Positions 45,860-53,685 of a stretch of 64,000 bases of DNA are shown piece after piece. The stretch is from the NCBI GenBank assembly GCA_958296025.1, contig OY282430.1, positions 1 through 64,000 of the forward strand. Reading direction: 5' to 3'. The DNA comes from an uncultured Pseudomonadales bacterium. Lineage in GTDB: Bacteria > Pseudomonadota > Gammaproteobacteria > Pseudomonadales > Azotimanducaceae. The notes beneath the pieces are model-generated. The model was given only the letters and a program-made list of their open reading frames with translations. It did not search any database and was not told the origin of the DNA. The position numbers and the translations under genes were made by a program. The stretch's first letter is position 1. Each line of letters begins with the position of its first letter.

Positions 45860-47222
45860 TCAAACATCCCTAGCCAGGGCCTCCGTCAGTCCCTCCCGAC
45901 GGATGCCCTGAAATTGGCGGATATCCACCTTGCGGATGAAGTGCAGGCTGCCCAGCATCAACAAGGCTTCCAGCAAAAAGATGCCGGCGTAGCCGTCCCG
46001 GGCCGAGGTCAGCCCGGTCTCGATCAGGCCTGTGACCAAGGCGCCTCCGATAATGCTGGCGAAGCCGTTGGCCAACGCCAGCGACAGCCCCCACAGGCCC
46101 ATGTAGGCGCCCCGGTCCTCCGGCGTGGTCAGGTCCATCATGGCGGTTAGAGACCCGACCAGAAAAAAGCCGTTGAACAGACCGAAGACGATCAAGGCGG
46201 TAAGCACCAGGGCGGCGTCGGCGGTGGAGGCCGCCCAAGCTAGCAGGGCCAGCCCGGCGGCGATTCCCGCAACGCCGGCGTTGATGATTGCGCTTTTGGG
46301 CAAGGACCAGCGCATCGTGGCGGCGCCCATGACGAACATGCCGACCAAGGCGCCGCCGCCCCAAAGCTGTTGAAAGCGGCCAGTCTCGCCGACCGTCATG
46401 CCCAACACCTCGGCGCCGAAAACCTCCAGAATGTTCTCTTGAATGCCGATGCCCATCAGGGCGATGAAAATGAACAGGAAAAAGCTGCGCGTGGTGCGTC
46501 CCTCGGCCGCGGTCCGCAGAAACCGAAAAAACGCCGCAACCGCCGATTCCGCCCCTTCGACCGTCTTTGCCGTAGGGGCCTCGGCAAGATCTTCCCGGCG
46601 GCGGCGCTTTTCCACGCCGACCAAGCCCAACAGCGTCAAGCCGATGACCACCGGAATGGTCAATAGGTACAGCTGTTGCATCCGCTCGGGGTCGAAAACC
46701 GGCATGAAGGCGCGGATGAAGGCCAAGGAAACGATCATGCCCACCAGCAGCATGGCCCAGATCAGGGCCACCTGCAGGCCGCGGCGATGCGCCGGCACCA
46801 CGTCGGCCACCAAGGAAAGGTGGGAGACCCCGGCCATGGCGAAGCCGATGCCGAATAGCAGCAACAGCAGAAGCACGCCGAGTTGACCCAAGGCCGAACC
46901 CTCGCTCATGGCAAAGGTGGCTTGGGGCAGGCCAGCCACCGCCACGGAAGAGCACAGCAGCCCCAGCAGAACGTAGCAGGAGCGCCGATAACCGAAAATG
47001 GGCAGTCGATCCGCCAAGCCGCCCGAAGACCACCTGAAACGGAGACAGGAAGTGATACAGGGCCAGCAATGCGGTGATGGTGACCGCGGCGATGCCCAGT
47101 TCGTGAATGGCGATGCGGTTGTAGTTGCTGGTCAGCAGGGCGAACAACCAACCCACAGCTGCCCTCGGCAAGGTAAGTTGCAACGTCAAGAGCACAGGGC
47201 GCAACTGGGAAGCCTCCTTCAT
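45860..47222 (-). CDS. PucC/BCD-family major facilitator, split by a 1-bp frameshift
   Basis: The N-terminal 68 residues (MKEASQLRPVLLTLQL, TSNYNRIAIHELGIAAVTIT, FLSPFQVVFGR) lie in one frame. The remaining 385 or so (ADRLPIFGYRRSCYVLLGL onward, 10 more membrane segments) lie in another. The span is 1363 bp, one more than a multiple of three. Removing one C of the CC at 47014-47015 joins the halves to read FGRLADRLPIFGYRR, which is what the family expects. Everything else looks intact, so this is either a very recent inactivation or a base-calling error. It ends 22 bp before the downstream PucC-like gene and follows a methyltransferase by 73 bp. Confidence 0.78.
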
Positions 47223-47295
47223 CCGCCCATTCCGGCGCAAGGCAACCCAACCCTTCGGCCGCCCGCCGCACCGCGCAGCCTAGGCGATGTTGCAT

Positions 47296-48096
47296 TCAGG
47301 CCAAGCCGTGGATGGGATACAGCCCAAACTCCCATCGGACCTCCTCAGCGGCGTCCAGATCATCAAAGTGCGCCTCCGCCCAAGGCCTGACGCGCTCCAT
47401 CAAGCCGGATAGCTGCTCGTCGTTCAAACTCCAGGTCTCGTTGTGGGCGCGGTGGGCCATGCGCCGCAAGATCTGTCTCGGCGACAGGGCTTCCGTCCAG
47501 ACGCAGGCGGTGACCGGCGGACCGGGCCGGCCCCCCATATCCGCCAGCTGGCGAAACAATGCGGGACCGGCGGCATCCGTGGGGTGCATTTCCGGGGCCA
47601 ACTCGCCGGTGATCGCCCGGGATTGGCGACGCAGCCGTCCGGCGCAGGAATCCTCATCGAGAATGTCCCGGCCAACAATCAAAACGCCGCCGCCTGGCTT
47701 CAGCACCCGGGCGGCCTCGCCCAAGGCATCGCGCCAGCGCTCCACCTGATGCAGCACGTTGGTGATGAGGGCGGCATCGAAGACCCCATCAGCAAAAGGC
47801 AGTTGCAGCACGTTCGCAACGCTGAACTGCAAGGCCACCTCAGTTTCCGCGGCTAGCGACTTGGCGGCCTTGAGCATTTCATGTTCAAGGTCCACAGCGA
47901 TCAAATCGGTCTGGGCGGCCACTGGCACGGAAATGCGGCCGGCGCCGCCGCCAAGATCCACGATGCGGCTGCCGACGCCGACAATGGCGGCCACCGCGGC
48001 CCCTAGACGATTGGCCGCCGCACTGGGAATGCGATTGATGGCGTTGTATCTTGCCGCAACGTCCTGATAGGACATGCGATTGTAAGCGCAGCTCAT
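47296..48096 (-). CDS. class I SAM-dependent methyltransferase
   Basis: 266 residues from ATG 48094-48096; ATG 48073-48075 is an alternative. SRIVDLGGGAGRISVPVA (motif I), IAVDLEHEML (motif II), LPFADGVFDAALITNVLHQV and VLKPGGGVLIVGRDI place it with Methyltransf_11/UbiE-type small-molecule enzymes. It lies downstream of the Rieske oxygenase on the same strand (263-bp gap with a hairpin) and directly upstream of the two PucC-like transporters. A methyl transfer to a carboxyl or hydroxyl of the pathway substrate is plausible; the substrate is not shown by the sequence. Confidence 0.82.
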   Translation of the reverse strand: MSCAYNRMSYQDVAARYNAINRIPSAAANRLGAAVAAIVGVGSRIVDLGGGAGRISVPVAAQTDLIAVDLEHEMLKAAKSLAAETEVALQFSVANVLQLPFADGVFDAALITNVLHQVERWRDALGEAARVLKPGGGVLIVGRDILDEDSCAGRLRRQSRAITGELAPEMHPTDAAGPALFRQLADMGGRPGPPVTACVWTEALSPRQILRRMAHRAHNETWSLNDEQLSGLMERVRPWAEAHFDDLDAAEEVRWEFGLYPIHGLA

Positions 48097-48123
48097 CCTA
48101 TGGCCCCGCAAAACCTCGGACGC

Positions 48124-48142
48124 CGGAAGGCGCAGCCTTCCG
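48124..48142. terminator. hairpin after the Rieske oxygenase gene
   Basis: CGGAAGGC and GCCTTCCG form a perfect 8-bp stem with a 3-base loop. A second possible stem (ACTGCGG/CCGCAGT) lies just beside it at about 48145-48180. It could end or attenuate transcription between the Rieske gene and the methyltransferase-transporter genes. No T-run follows. Confidence 0.4.
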
Positions 48143-48359
48143 CCAACTGCGGCTGCATGGCCGCCGGCCCGCAGTGGAGAAGTAAACCTAAGCGCATCCT
48201 AAGGATTATTGGCTTGCCGCGGCGTGGGAGGGCCGGCGGCTTGGAACTGCGTCAGGAAGCGTTCCGTAAGCATTAGGCAGACGACCGAGGCTTTGGGCGC
48301 AAGCGGTTGGCGGGGTGCCGAACGGACGCGGCCGGACCTCCCCGTCCTGCGCGGATGGT

Positions 48360-49517
48360 TCAAGCGGCCTCGCTGGCTGTGGCTCTAGGACCGGCGGCTG
48401 CGGAAGTGGGCGACGCCAAAGGCACGGCGTCGAACACCCAGTCGATGTCTTGGTGCAGGCGCCTTTGCGGCGATGGAATGGCCAGCACCTTGCGCCCGCG
48501 GTGCTTGGCTACGGCGTCCATGTCGATCCGCCAGCCCTTTTCCTCAATCAGCCGGCGTCGGGCGGTGCGAAAGCTGCTCATGAACTTGTCGTCCTTGACG
48601 GAAAGTTCGTTCGCCAGCGTCTCCGGCAGGTAGTTGGGCGCCGCCCGCTCGACGATGGCGGTGTCCTCCGCGAAGATCTTCAACAGCCGCTTGCGTGAGT
48701 CTTTGTCGAAGAAGTCCGCCTTGAAGAAGTTGCGCAGCTGAGTGGCGAAGGTACGGGTGTGGCCCTCATCCACCGGGGTGTTGCAGTCGAACATGATGAT
48801 GGACATCTTCGGGTTGATGTCGATGCGGATGGACGCCAGCATGCCGTTCAGGTGCCAAGCGGGTTTGGTGACTGTGGGCTGGCGGTCCTTGCGCATGCGG
48901 CGGCGGAGCCAGTTGCCCTTCATCTTGGGCGGGTACTGAATGTTCTCGGAGCGGCCGCAGTATTCGTTCTTCTCGATGGAGACGATGTGGTTCTCTTGGG
49001 CCGTGGCCTCCATGCCGAACACTGGGTGGACGAAGGAGGCATGGGCGATGTCGATGCCGTTCTCCACCACCCTGGCGGCTTCCGCCTGCCAGTGCCAGTT
49101 GTCGGTGATGCGCTTCCAATTCGGATCCTCGTATTCGGGGAGTTCGGGCAGGGGGAAGCGCTCCTCCTCCGGCGCATCGCCGAGGAACACCCAGATCATG
49201 CCGTACCGCTCGCAGGTGGGGTAGGCGTCTATGCGCGCCCGTTTGGGCGGCTTGAAGGCGTCCCCTTCGGAGGGCACCAACCGCACCCGACCTTCGCCAT
49301 CGTAGCGCCAGCCGTGGTAGGGGCAGGCGACGCAATCGCCCTTGGTCCAGCCGCCGGACAGGGCGCCGCCCCGATGCAGGCAGATGTCGCTCAAGCAGTG
49401 GACCTTGCCGCCAGTGTCCCGAAACAGCACGAAGTTCTGGCCTAGCATCCGCACCTGCACGGGCTTGTCCTGAACGGCCTTGGACCACTCCGCAACGTAC
49501 CACAGGTTGATGAGCAT
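48360..49517 (-). CDS. Rieske non-heme iron oxygenase, pheophorbide a oxygenase/VanA-like
   Basis: 385 residues from ATG 49515-49517. The Rieske [2Fe-2S] site is Cys46-x-His48...Cys65-x2-His68 (CLHRGGALSGGWTKG, then CPYHGW). The mononuclear iron site is Asp156, His159 and His164 in ENGIDIAHASFVH, with a later acidic residue in FAEDTAIVE. This is the class that includes vanillate demethylase, chlorophyllide a oxygenase and pheophorbide a oxygenase (PAO). It lacks PAO's C-terminal membrane anchor. It is divergent from a homologue of RCCR, the enzyme that follows PAO in plants, so I infer oxygenolytic opening of a chlorin or related ring. A separate reductase is needed and is not visible here. 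VanA-like aromatic demethylation is the alternative. Confidence 0.88.
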   Translation of the reverse strand: MLINLWYVAEWSKAVQDKPVQVRMLGQNFVLFRDTGGKVHCLSDICLHRGGALSGGWTKGDCVACPYHGWRYDGEGRVRLVPSEGDAFKPPKRARIDAYPTCERYGMIWVFLGDAPEEERFPLPELPEYEDPNWKRITDNWHWQAEAARVVENGIDIAHASFVHPVFGMEATAQENHIVSIEKNEYCGRSENIQYPPKMKGNWLRRRMRKDRQPTVTKPAWHLNGMLASIRIDINPKMSIIMFDCNTPVDEGHTRTFATQLRNFFKADFFDKDSRKRLLKIFAEDTAIVERAAPNYLPETLANELSVKDDKFMSSFRTARRRLIEEKGWRIDMDAVAKHRGRKVLAIPSPQRRLHQDIDWVFDAVPLASPTSAAAGPRATASEAA

Positions 49518-49546
49518 GATTCTTGCATCCCGCTGGAGTTTCCTAT

Positions 49547-49560
49547 AAACATATATCATT
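49547..49560. promoter_or_regulatory. degenerate GntR operator (site E)
   Basis: AAACATATATCATT matches the AATGATATATCATT consensus except at two bases of the left half-site. The bases after it (AAGACAAAAG) also resemble those after site D (AAGTCTAAAG). It sits in the 66-bp gap between the divergent Rieske and RCCR-like genes. Confidence 0.55.
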
Positions 49561-49583
49561 AAGACAAAAGTGGAGCAAGTGCC

Positions 49584-50390
49584 GTGGCCAAATCCACCCA
49601 GTCCCTCATGGACACGCTCAAGGCCCGCCCGGCCATCGACAACCGGCGCACCTTTGACGCCCTTTGGAAAACACTCGGCGGGCTGTTCGAGAAGGTGGCC
49701 GCCCGTTTCGAGCTGCACCCGGATCCTTCCACCGAGGATTTGCAGCCCTACGCAGCCATTGACGGCAGCGGCGCCGGAGGAAACCTGAGCACCTTCACCG
49801 GCCCAGACATCGACTGGCTGGTGTTCTCCTGGGTGGGCAACCCCAAGGCCAGCTTCAGCAACATGCACCTCACCGTGAGCCTCGCCGCCAAGTACGAGGC
49901 GCCCAACCTCGGCCTCGCCTTCGGCACCGCGCCGGACATCTTCTGGTACATGGACTTCCTGCCGCGGGTGGAGTTGACCACCCATCCCGAGTACGCGGAC
50001 AAATACTACAAGGAACTGAACGAGGCGCACCTGCGGCTGCACAGGGACCCGGGGCTGACGCCCTTCATCAGCCAAAACCTGTACATGCGCGTGGCGCAGA
50101 CCCAGGCGAGCCTGTGCTTCACCGCCGAGGACAACGCCAACAACATGCGGACCATCCGGGACACTTCCGAAAAGCTGGTGGACCAATGGTTGGCGAACAT
50201 CGATAAGTCGGTCATCCTGACCGACGAGCGGCGCACCGCCCAAGCGGAAAGGGACGAATTGATACGCCGCAGCGTCGCCGAACTGGACCCCATGAACGCC
50301 GTGGTGGAGCGTATGTACGGACAGGACCTGACCGCCAAACTGGTCAAGGCCCTTTGGGGCGGAGACCGGGTGCTGCCCCGGCCGGCGTAG
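49584..50390 (+). CDS. red chlorophyll catabolite reductase (RCCR)-like protein
   Basis: 268 residues from GTG 49584 (GGAG 8 nt upstream). The protein lines up by eye with plant RCCR (Arabidopsis ACD2) along most of its length: DIDWLVFSWV with IDFVIGSW; the APN block; FLPRVELTTHPEYADKYY with LPHRKDLVLNPDYLKEYY; LTPFISQNLYMR with VNPYVSPSLFVR; and ERRTAQAERDELIRRSVAEL, then ERMYGQDLTAKLVKALWG, with the plant C-terminus. The order and spacing hold throughout. RCCR is a member of the ferredoxin-dependent bilin reductase fold that reduces red chlorophyll catabolite, the PAO product. The residue aligned with a key plant Glu appears to be Ala. Divergent from the Rieske gene. Role as a linear tetrapyrrole reductase is inferred. 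Confidence 0.82.
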   Translation: MAKSTQSLMDTLKARPAIDNRRTFDALWKTLGGLFEKVAARFELHPDPSTEDLQPYAAIDGSGAGGNLSTFTGPDIDWLVFSWVGNPKASFSNMHLTVSLAAKYEAPNLGLAFGTAPDIFWYMDFLPRVELTTHPEYADKYYKELNEAHLRLHRDPGLTPFISQNLYMRVAQTQASLCFTAEDNANNMRTIRDTSEKLVDQWLANIDKSVILTDERRTAQAERDELIRRSVAELDPMNAVVERMYGQDLTAKLVKALWGGDRVLPRPA

Positions 50391-50552
50391 CTGGCGCGGC
50401 AATTATCGTCGGCTGACCGGAATGCCAGTGACGAACTGCAATGATTGCGGAGGTTCCGGCGGTGGGCCATTGCCGGCGGGAATCCACTCCTTGGCCTGCG
50501 CTCGGCAGCCAGCGGAACGCTCTCCGCTGGCGTCGTTTTGGGTTTGGCGACG

Positions 50553-51548
50553 ATGAGCTCCGTCAAGGTCAGGGCTGTTTACCGCGCCGCCAAGGTGGCC
50601 GGCCGGGAGGCGCCCTACGACAACCTGACGTTGAAGATTTACTACCCAGGCCGCTACGGGGATAGCTTTGCGGAGCGGGACACCGGCTTCGTTCCCCCGG
50701 ACCCGGGCTGCTCTCCGTTGCCTGTGGTCGTCATCATGCCGGGCATCAACATCTCCCACGAAGCCTACGGCTGGGTCGCTCGGCGGCTGGCGAAGGCCGG
50801 CTTCGCTGCGCTGACCTATAGCTGGGTGACCGTGGAGATCGCCGATCGGGTGAGCGTCAGCCCCGGTGTGCAGATCGACCGGCTGACCCGCCAAGGCTAC
50901 GGCCAAGGCCCTTCCTGCCCGGCGTTGCCGGCCATCATGGAGGAGTTGCAGCGCGTCCAGAATGAAGGGCTGTTGGCGGGGCATCTCGATCTGGATCACA
51001 TCATCTTGGGCGGGCATTCGGCTGGCGGCTCCATGGCCCTGCTGAACGCCAACAAGGCGTGGTTCCCCAGCGTGTGCGGCGCCTTCGCCTACGCCGCCCA
51101 CACGGCCGGCAACCTGCAACTGGGCTGGGAGGAGGGCAGCTTCATGCCCATCGCCGACGGCTTGCCGCTATTGATGCTCGGCGGCAGCCGGGACGGCGTC
51201 ATCGCCGCCAGCAGCCACCGCTACCGGGATGGCGAACACGAAAGCGCCACCAGCCCCATAGAGCGCAGCTTCCAGGAAGGAGTGCCAGGAGACGGCGGCG
51301 GGCGCCACCTGCTGATCGTAAAGGGCGCCAACCATTTCTCCTTTGTCTGGCCCCAGGACAAATCCACCGGGCGCCCCTATCTGGACGGCAAGGCAAAGGG
51401 CAGCGGCAGGAGGGTGCGCAAGCACTTGGGCAAGACCATCGTCCACTTCTGTCGCCACGCCTGCCGCGGCGATGCGGACGCGGCGGCGGCGCTGCAACGG
51501 CTGTGCAGCCCGAGCCATCCCTTAACGGCGGCGGCTGAACACAAGTGA
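50553..51548 (+). CDS. alpha/beta hydrolase, chlorophyllase/dienelactone hydrolase-like
   Basis: 331 residues from ATG 50553; the frame is open from 50445 and the start is uncertain. LPVVVIMPGINISHEAYGWV (oxyanion-hole strand), DHIILGGHSAGGSMALL (nucleophile elbow GHSAG), an Asp at LMLGGSRDGVIA and a His at VKGANHFSFVWP give a plausible catalytic triad. The overall pattern (a direct H/PG..., GHS.GG) resembles chlorophyllases and PAF-acetylhydrolase-like esterases. No signal peptide at this start. Second gene of the RCCR-like operon. Removing phytol or a methyl ester from a chlorophyll derivative would fit the context but is not shown by the protein. Confidence 0.75.
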   Translation: MSSVKVRAVYRAAKVAGREAPYDNLTLKIYYPGRYGDSFAERDTGFVPPDPGCSPLPVVVIMPGINISHEAYGWVARRLAKAGFAALTYSWVTVEIADRVSVSPGVQIDRLTRQGYGQGPSCPALPAIMEELQRVQNEGLLAGHLDLDHIILGGHSAGGSMALLNANKAWFPSVCGAFAYAAHTAGNLQLGWEEGSFMPIADGLPLLMLGGSRDGVIAASSHRYRDGEHESATSPIERSFQEGVPGDGGGRHLLIVKGANHFSFVWPQDKSTGRPYLDGKAKGSGRRVRKHLGKTIVHFCRHACRGDADAAAALQRLCSPSHPLTAAAEHK

Positions 51549-51575
51549 TTTTTCCTGATTGAATGGTGGTGCGAT

Positions 51576-52532
51576 ATGTCCAAAGACCAACCCAGCAACT
51601 GGCAAAAGCTGATTACCGGCCAATGGCACGGCGCCCCCTCGGTGTTCGAGGCGGACGGCACTTGGGTGGGCTTCAACAACGTGTCCCGGGCCAGCGAGCA
51701 CTTGGGCGACAAAACCCGCTATTGGATGGAGACCGACTTCAACGCCGTCGGCCCGCTGCGCAACCGCTTCGAGATCGGGCGCTTCGACTTCGGCGTGATC
51801 GACTCCGACCAAGACCGCATCTACACCGGGCCGGACTTCTTCGGCTCCGGCAGCCCCTACGGCACCTTGGTGAATTCCGAATACTACTCCCCCGCTTGGA
51901 ACACCCAGCTGCATACGGTCAACCATGTGGTGCCGGAGTTGGAGATGCAGGTCTATTCCTCCCTGCTGTGCGAAGGCCCCACCCTAATCGGCGTCTTCAA
52001 CGGCCTCTACATCGTCACCCAGGACGAGGAGCCGGCCACCAAGCAAAGGGTGGCGGACTGGCTGGCGCGGGAGAAGGCGGAAGGCAAGCGCCCCTTCGTG
52101 CTGCCGCCCAAGCACGAGGGCCAGTGGCGGGGCGAACTGGAGGTGTACGATGAGCGCCAACAGCCGGTCGGCGCCAACCAAGTCTGCATCCATTACAAGC
52201 CCATCAACCTAACCCGCGCCGAGATGCGCATCGAGACCAGCGGCGTAGTGGAAGGCGCCTACGCCTACGAGCGCACCCGGGACCACAACCACCACCAGTA
52301 CCACGGGCCGGACCTGTTCGGCAACGGCATCGCCTACGGGCGCTATCTGTACAGCACCCTGCACCACTGCGGCCAAGCCATGCGTCTGGAGACCCGGGAC
52401 ACCCTGATCGACCGGGACTACACTCTGGTGGTGAACTGGAACTACTTCCATTCCCAAAAACGCAGGTACACCACCCACGGCGTGCTGGGCTGGGTGCCGG
52501 GGGAGGAAATCTTGGGACCGCAGTTCATTTAA
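51576..52532 (+). CDS. uncharacterised protein made of two repeated domains
   Basis: 318 residues, 27 bp after the hydrolase. I do not recognise the family. The two halves repeat each other: FEIGRFDFGVIDSDQDRIYT, then GPDFFGSGSPYGTLVNSEYY in the first half, and RIETSGVVEGAYAYERTRDH, then YHGPDLFGNGIAYGRYLYST in the second. A pattern rich in aromatic beta strands, as in lipocalin- or barrel-like ligand binders, is suggested. There is no signal peptide and no obvious catalytic motif, though the second half holds a His cluster (DHNHHQYHG). Its place in the RCCR-like operon suggests binding or processing of a tetrapyrrole intermediate. Confidence 0.72.
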   Translation: MSKDQPSNWQKLITGQWHGAPSVFEADGTWVGFNNVSRASEHLGDKTRYWMETDFNAVGPLRNRFEIGRFDFGVIDSDQDRIYTGPDFFGSGSPYGTLVNSEYYSPAWNTQLHTVNHVVPELEMQVYSSLLCEGPTLIGVFNGLYIVTQDEEPATKQRVADWLAREKAEGKRPFVLPPKHEGQWRGELEVYDERQQPVGANQVCIHYKPINLTRAEMRIETSGVVEGAYAYERTRDHNHHQYHGPDLFGNGIAYGRYLYSTLHHCGQAMRLETRDTLIDRDYTLVVNWNYFHSQKRRYTTHGVLGWVPGEEILGPQFI

Positions 52533-52773
52533 TGCGCATCGCAAAGCGGCAGCCGAATGGCGTTGGACAGGTCAGAACGGCCGTCAACCGCCGCTATCGG
52601 AATGAATGTGCGTTCGCAAGCTGCGTGGGCCGGCATGGAAAGGGAAGTGGACCCTGCATTGGCAGCGGACGGAAGGGGCTCCTTGCCACCGCCGCCGATG
52701 GGAGGAGGTCGAAGATGGGTTGGAATCGCCGAGTAGGCATTCCCAGAGGAAATTGAGCACGGAGGAAGCCGGC

Positions 52774-53553
52774 ATGAGCAAAGCCTACGCCTACGGAGCG
52801 GACTACTACGGCTACCGCAGGAAGTTTGCCGTGTTGGTTCCCACCACCAACACCGCCGTGGAGGCCGAATACCACCTGATGAAGCCTCGGGGCGTGGCCC
52901 TAGCCACCCGGGGCTGCGTGATTCCGCCCTTCAAGGTGGAGAGCGAAGCGGATTTCGTCCACATGGTCGAGGCCATCGGCGCCGCCACCGAGCAGGGCCT
53001 GCGGGACGCCCTGACCTGCCGGCCGGACCATGTGATTTTCGGCTACTCCGCCGAGACCTTTTGGGACGGCAAGGAGCGCTCCGACCGGGAGTTCAGAAAA
53101 TACAATGACATCGCTCAGGAAGTGGCCGGATGCAACATCACCTTCGGTGCCCAGGCCGTGCAGGACGCCCTGGCCTGCTATCCGGGCGTACGGAAAATCG
53201 GCGTCATCACCCCCTACATGCCGGTGGGCGACGGCATGGTGGTGAAGTTCATGGGCGACATCGGCTACGAGGTGCTGCGCATCGCCGGGCACTGCTCACC
53301 GGGGCCGGTGGAGATCGCTTGGGAGCCCTTCGGCAAGACCCGCCAATTGGTGCGCGAAGTGGATGGCGACGACGCGGACCTGATCCTGCAGGCCGGCACC
53401 AACCTCTACTTCGTGGAGTTGGCCGCCCAACTCGAGCGGGAACTGGGCAAGCCGGTGCTGGCCATCAACGCCATTACCTTCTGGCATGCGCTGCGCAACA
53501 ACGGCATTCCCGACCGCCTTGACGGCTTCGGTTCCCTGTTGGCGGAGCACTGA
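52774..53553 (+). CDS. Asp/Glu racemase-superfamily protein (maleate isomerase-like), copy 2, lacking both catalytic Cys
   Basis: 259 residues from ATG 52774 (GGAGG upstream). Same layout as the 38874 protein: FAVLVPTTNTAVEAEYHLM, DHVIFGYSAETFWDG, GVITPYMPVGDGMVVKFM and ADLILQAGTNLYFVEL, ending AINAITFWHALRNNGI. The first catalytic region has Ser/Ala and the second has Ala where copy 1 has Cys (QAGTN versus QCGTN), so neither catalytic Cys is visible. It may use another mechanism, or be a binding or decarboxylating variant. Last gene of the RCCR-like operon, 241 bp after the duplicated-domain gene. Start and family are secure; activity is not. Confidence 0.8.
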   Translation: MSKAYAYGADYYGYRRKFAVLVPTTNTAVEAEYHLMKPRGVALATRGCVIPPFKVESEADFVHMVEAIGAATEQGLRDALTCRPDHVIFGYSAETFWDGKERSDREFRKYNDIAQEVAGCNITFGAQAVQDALACYPGVRKIGVITPYMPVGDGMVVKFMGDIGYEVLRIAGHCSPGPVEIAWEPFGKTRQLVREVDGDDADLILQAGTNLYFVELAAQLERELGKPVLAINAITFWHALRNNGIPDRLDGFGSLLAEH

Positions 53554-53685
53554 CCCTCAGATTGCGCCCGAACCCCGCCTTGGCCGCTGCGAATTCCCCA
53601 GCTCAGGGCGTTGCTTAGCCGCCTTGCACCCGGGTCCCGCGGCTCGCTTCTGGCCCAGTGCGCATACCGGCGAAACGGCCGGCTT

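Noticed and set aside
45870..47009. Continuation of the N-terminal frame of the frameshifted transporter
   Set aside because: After about 47010 this frame becomes Arg/Gly/His-rich with no membrane segments, while the other frame continues the transporter cleanly.
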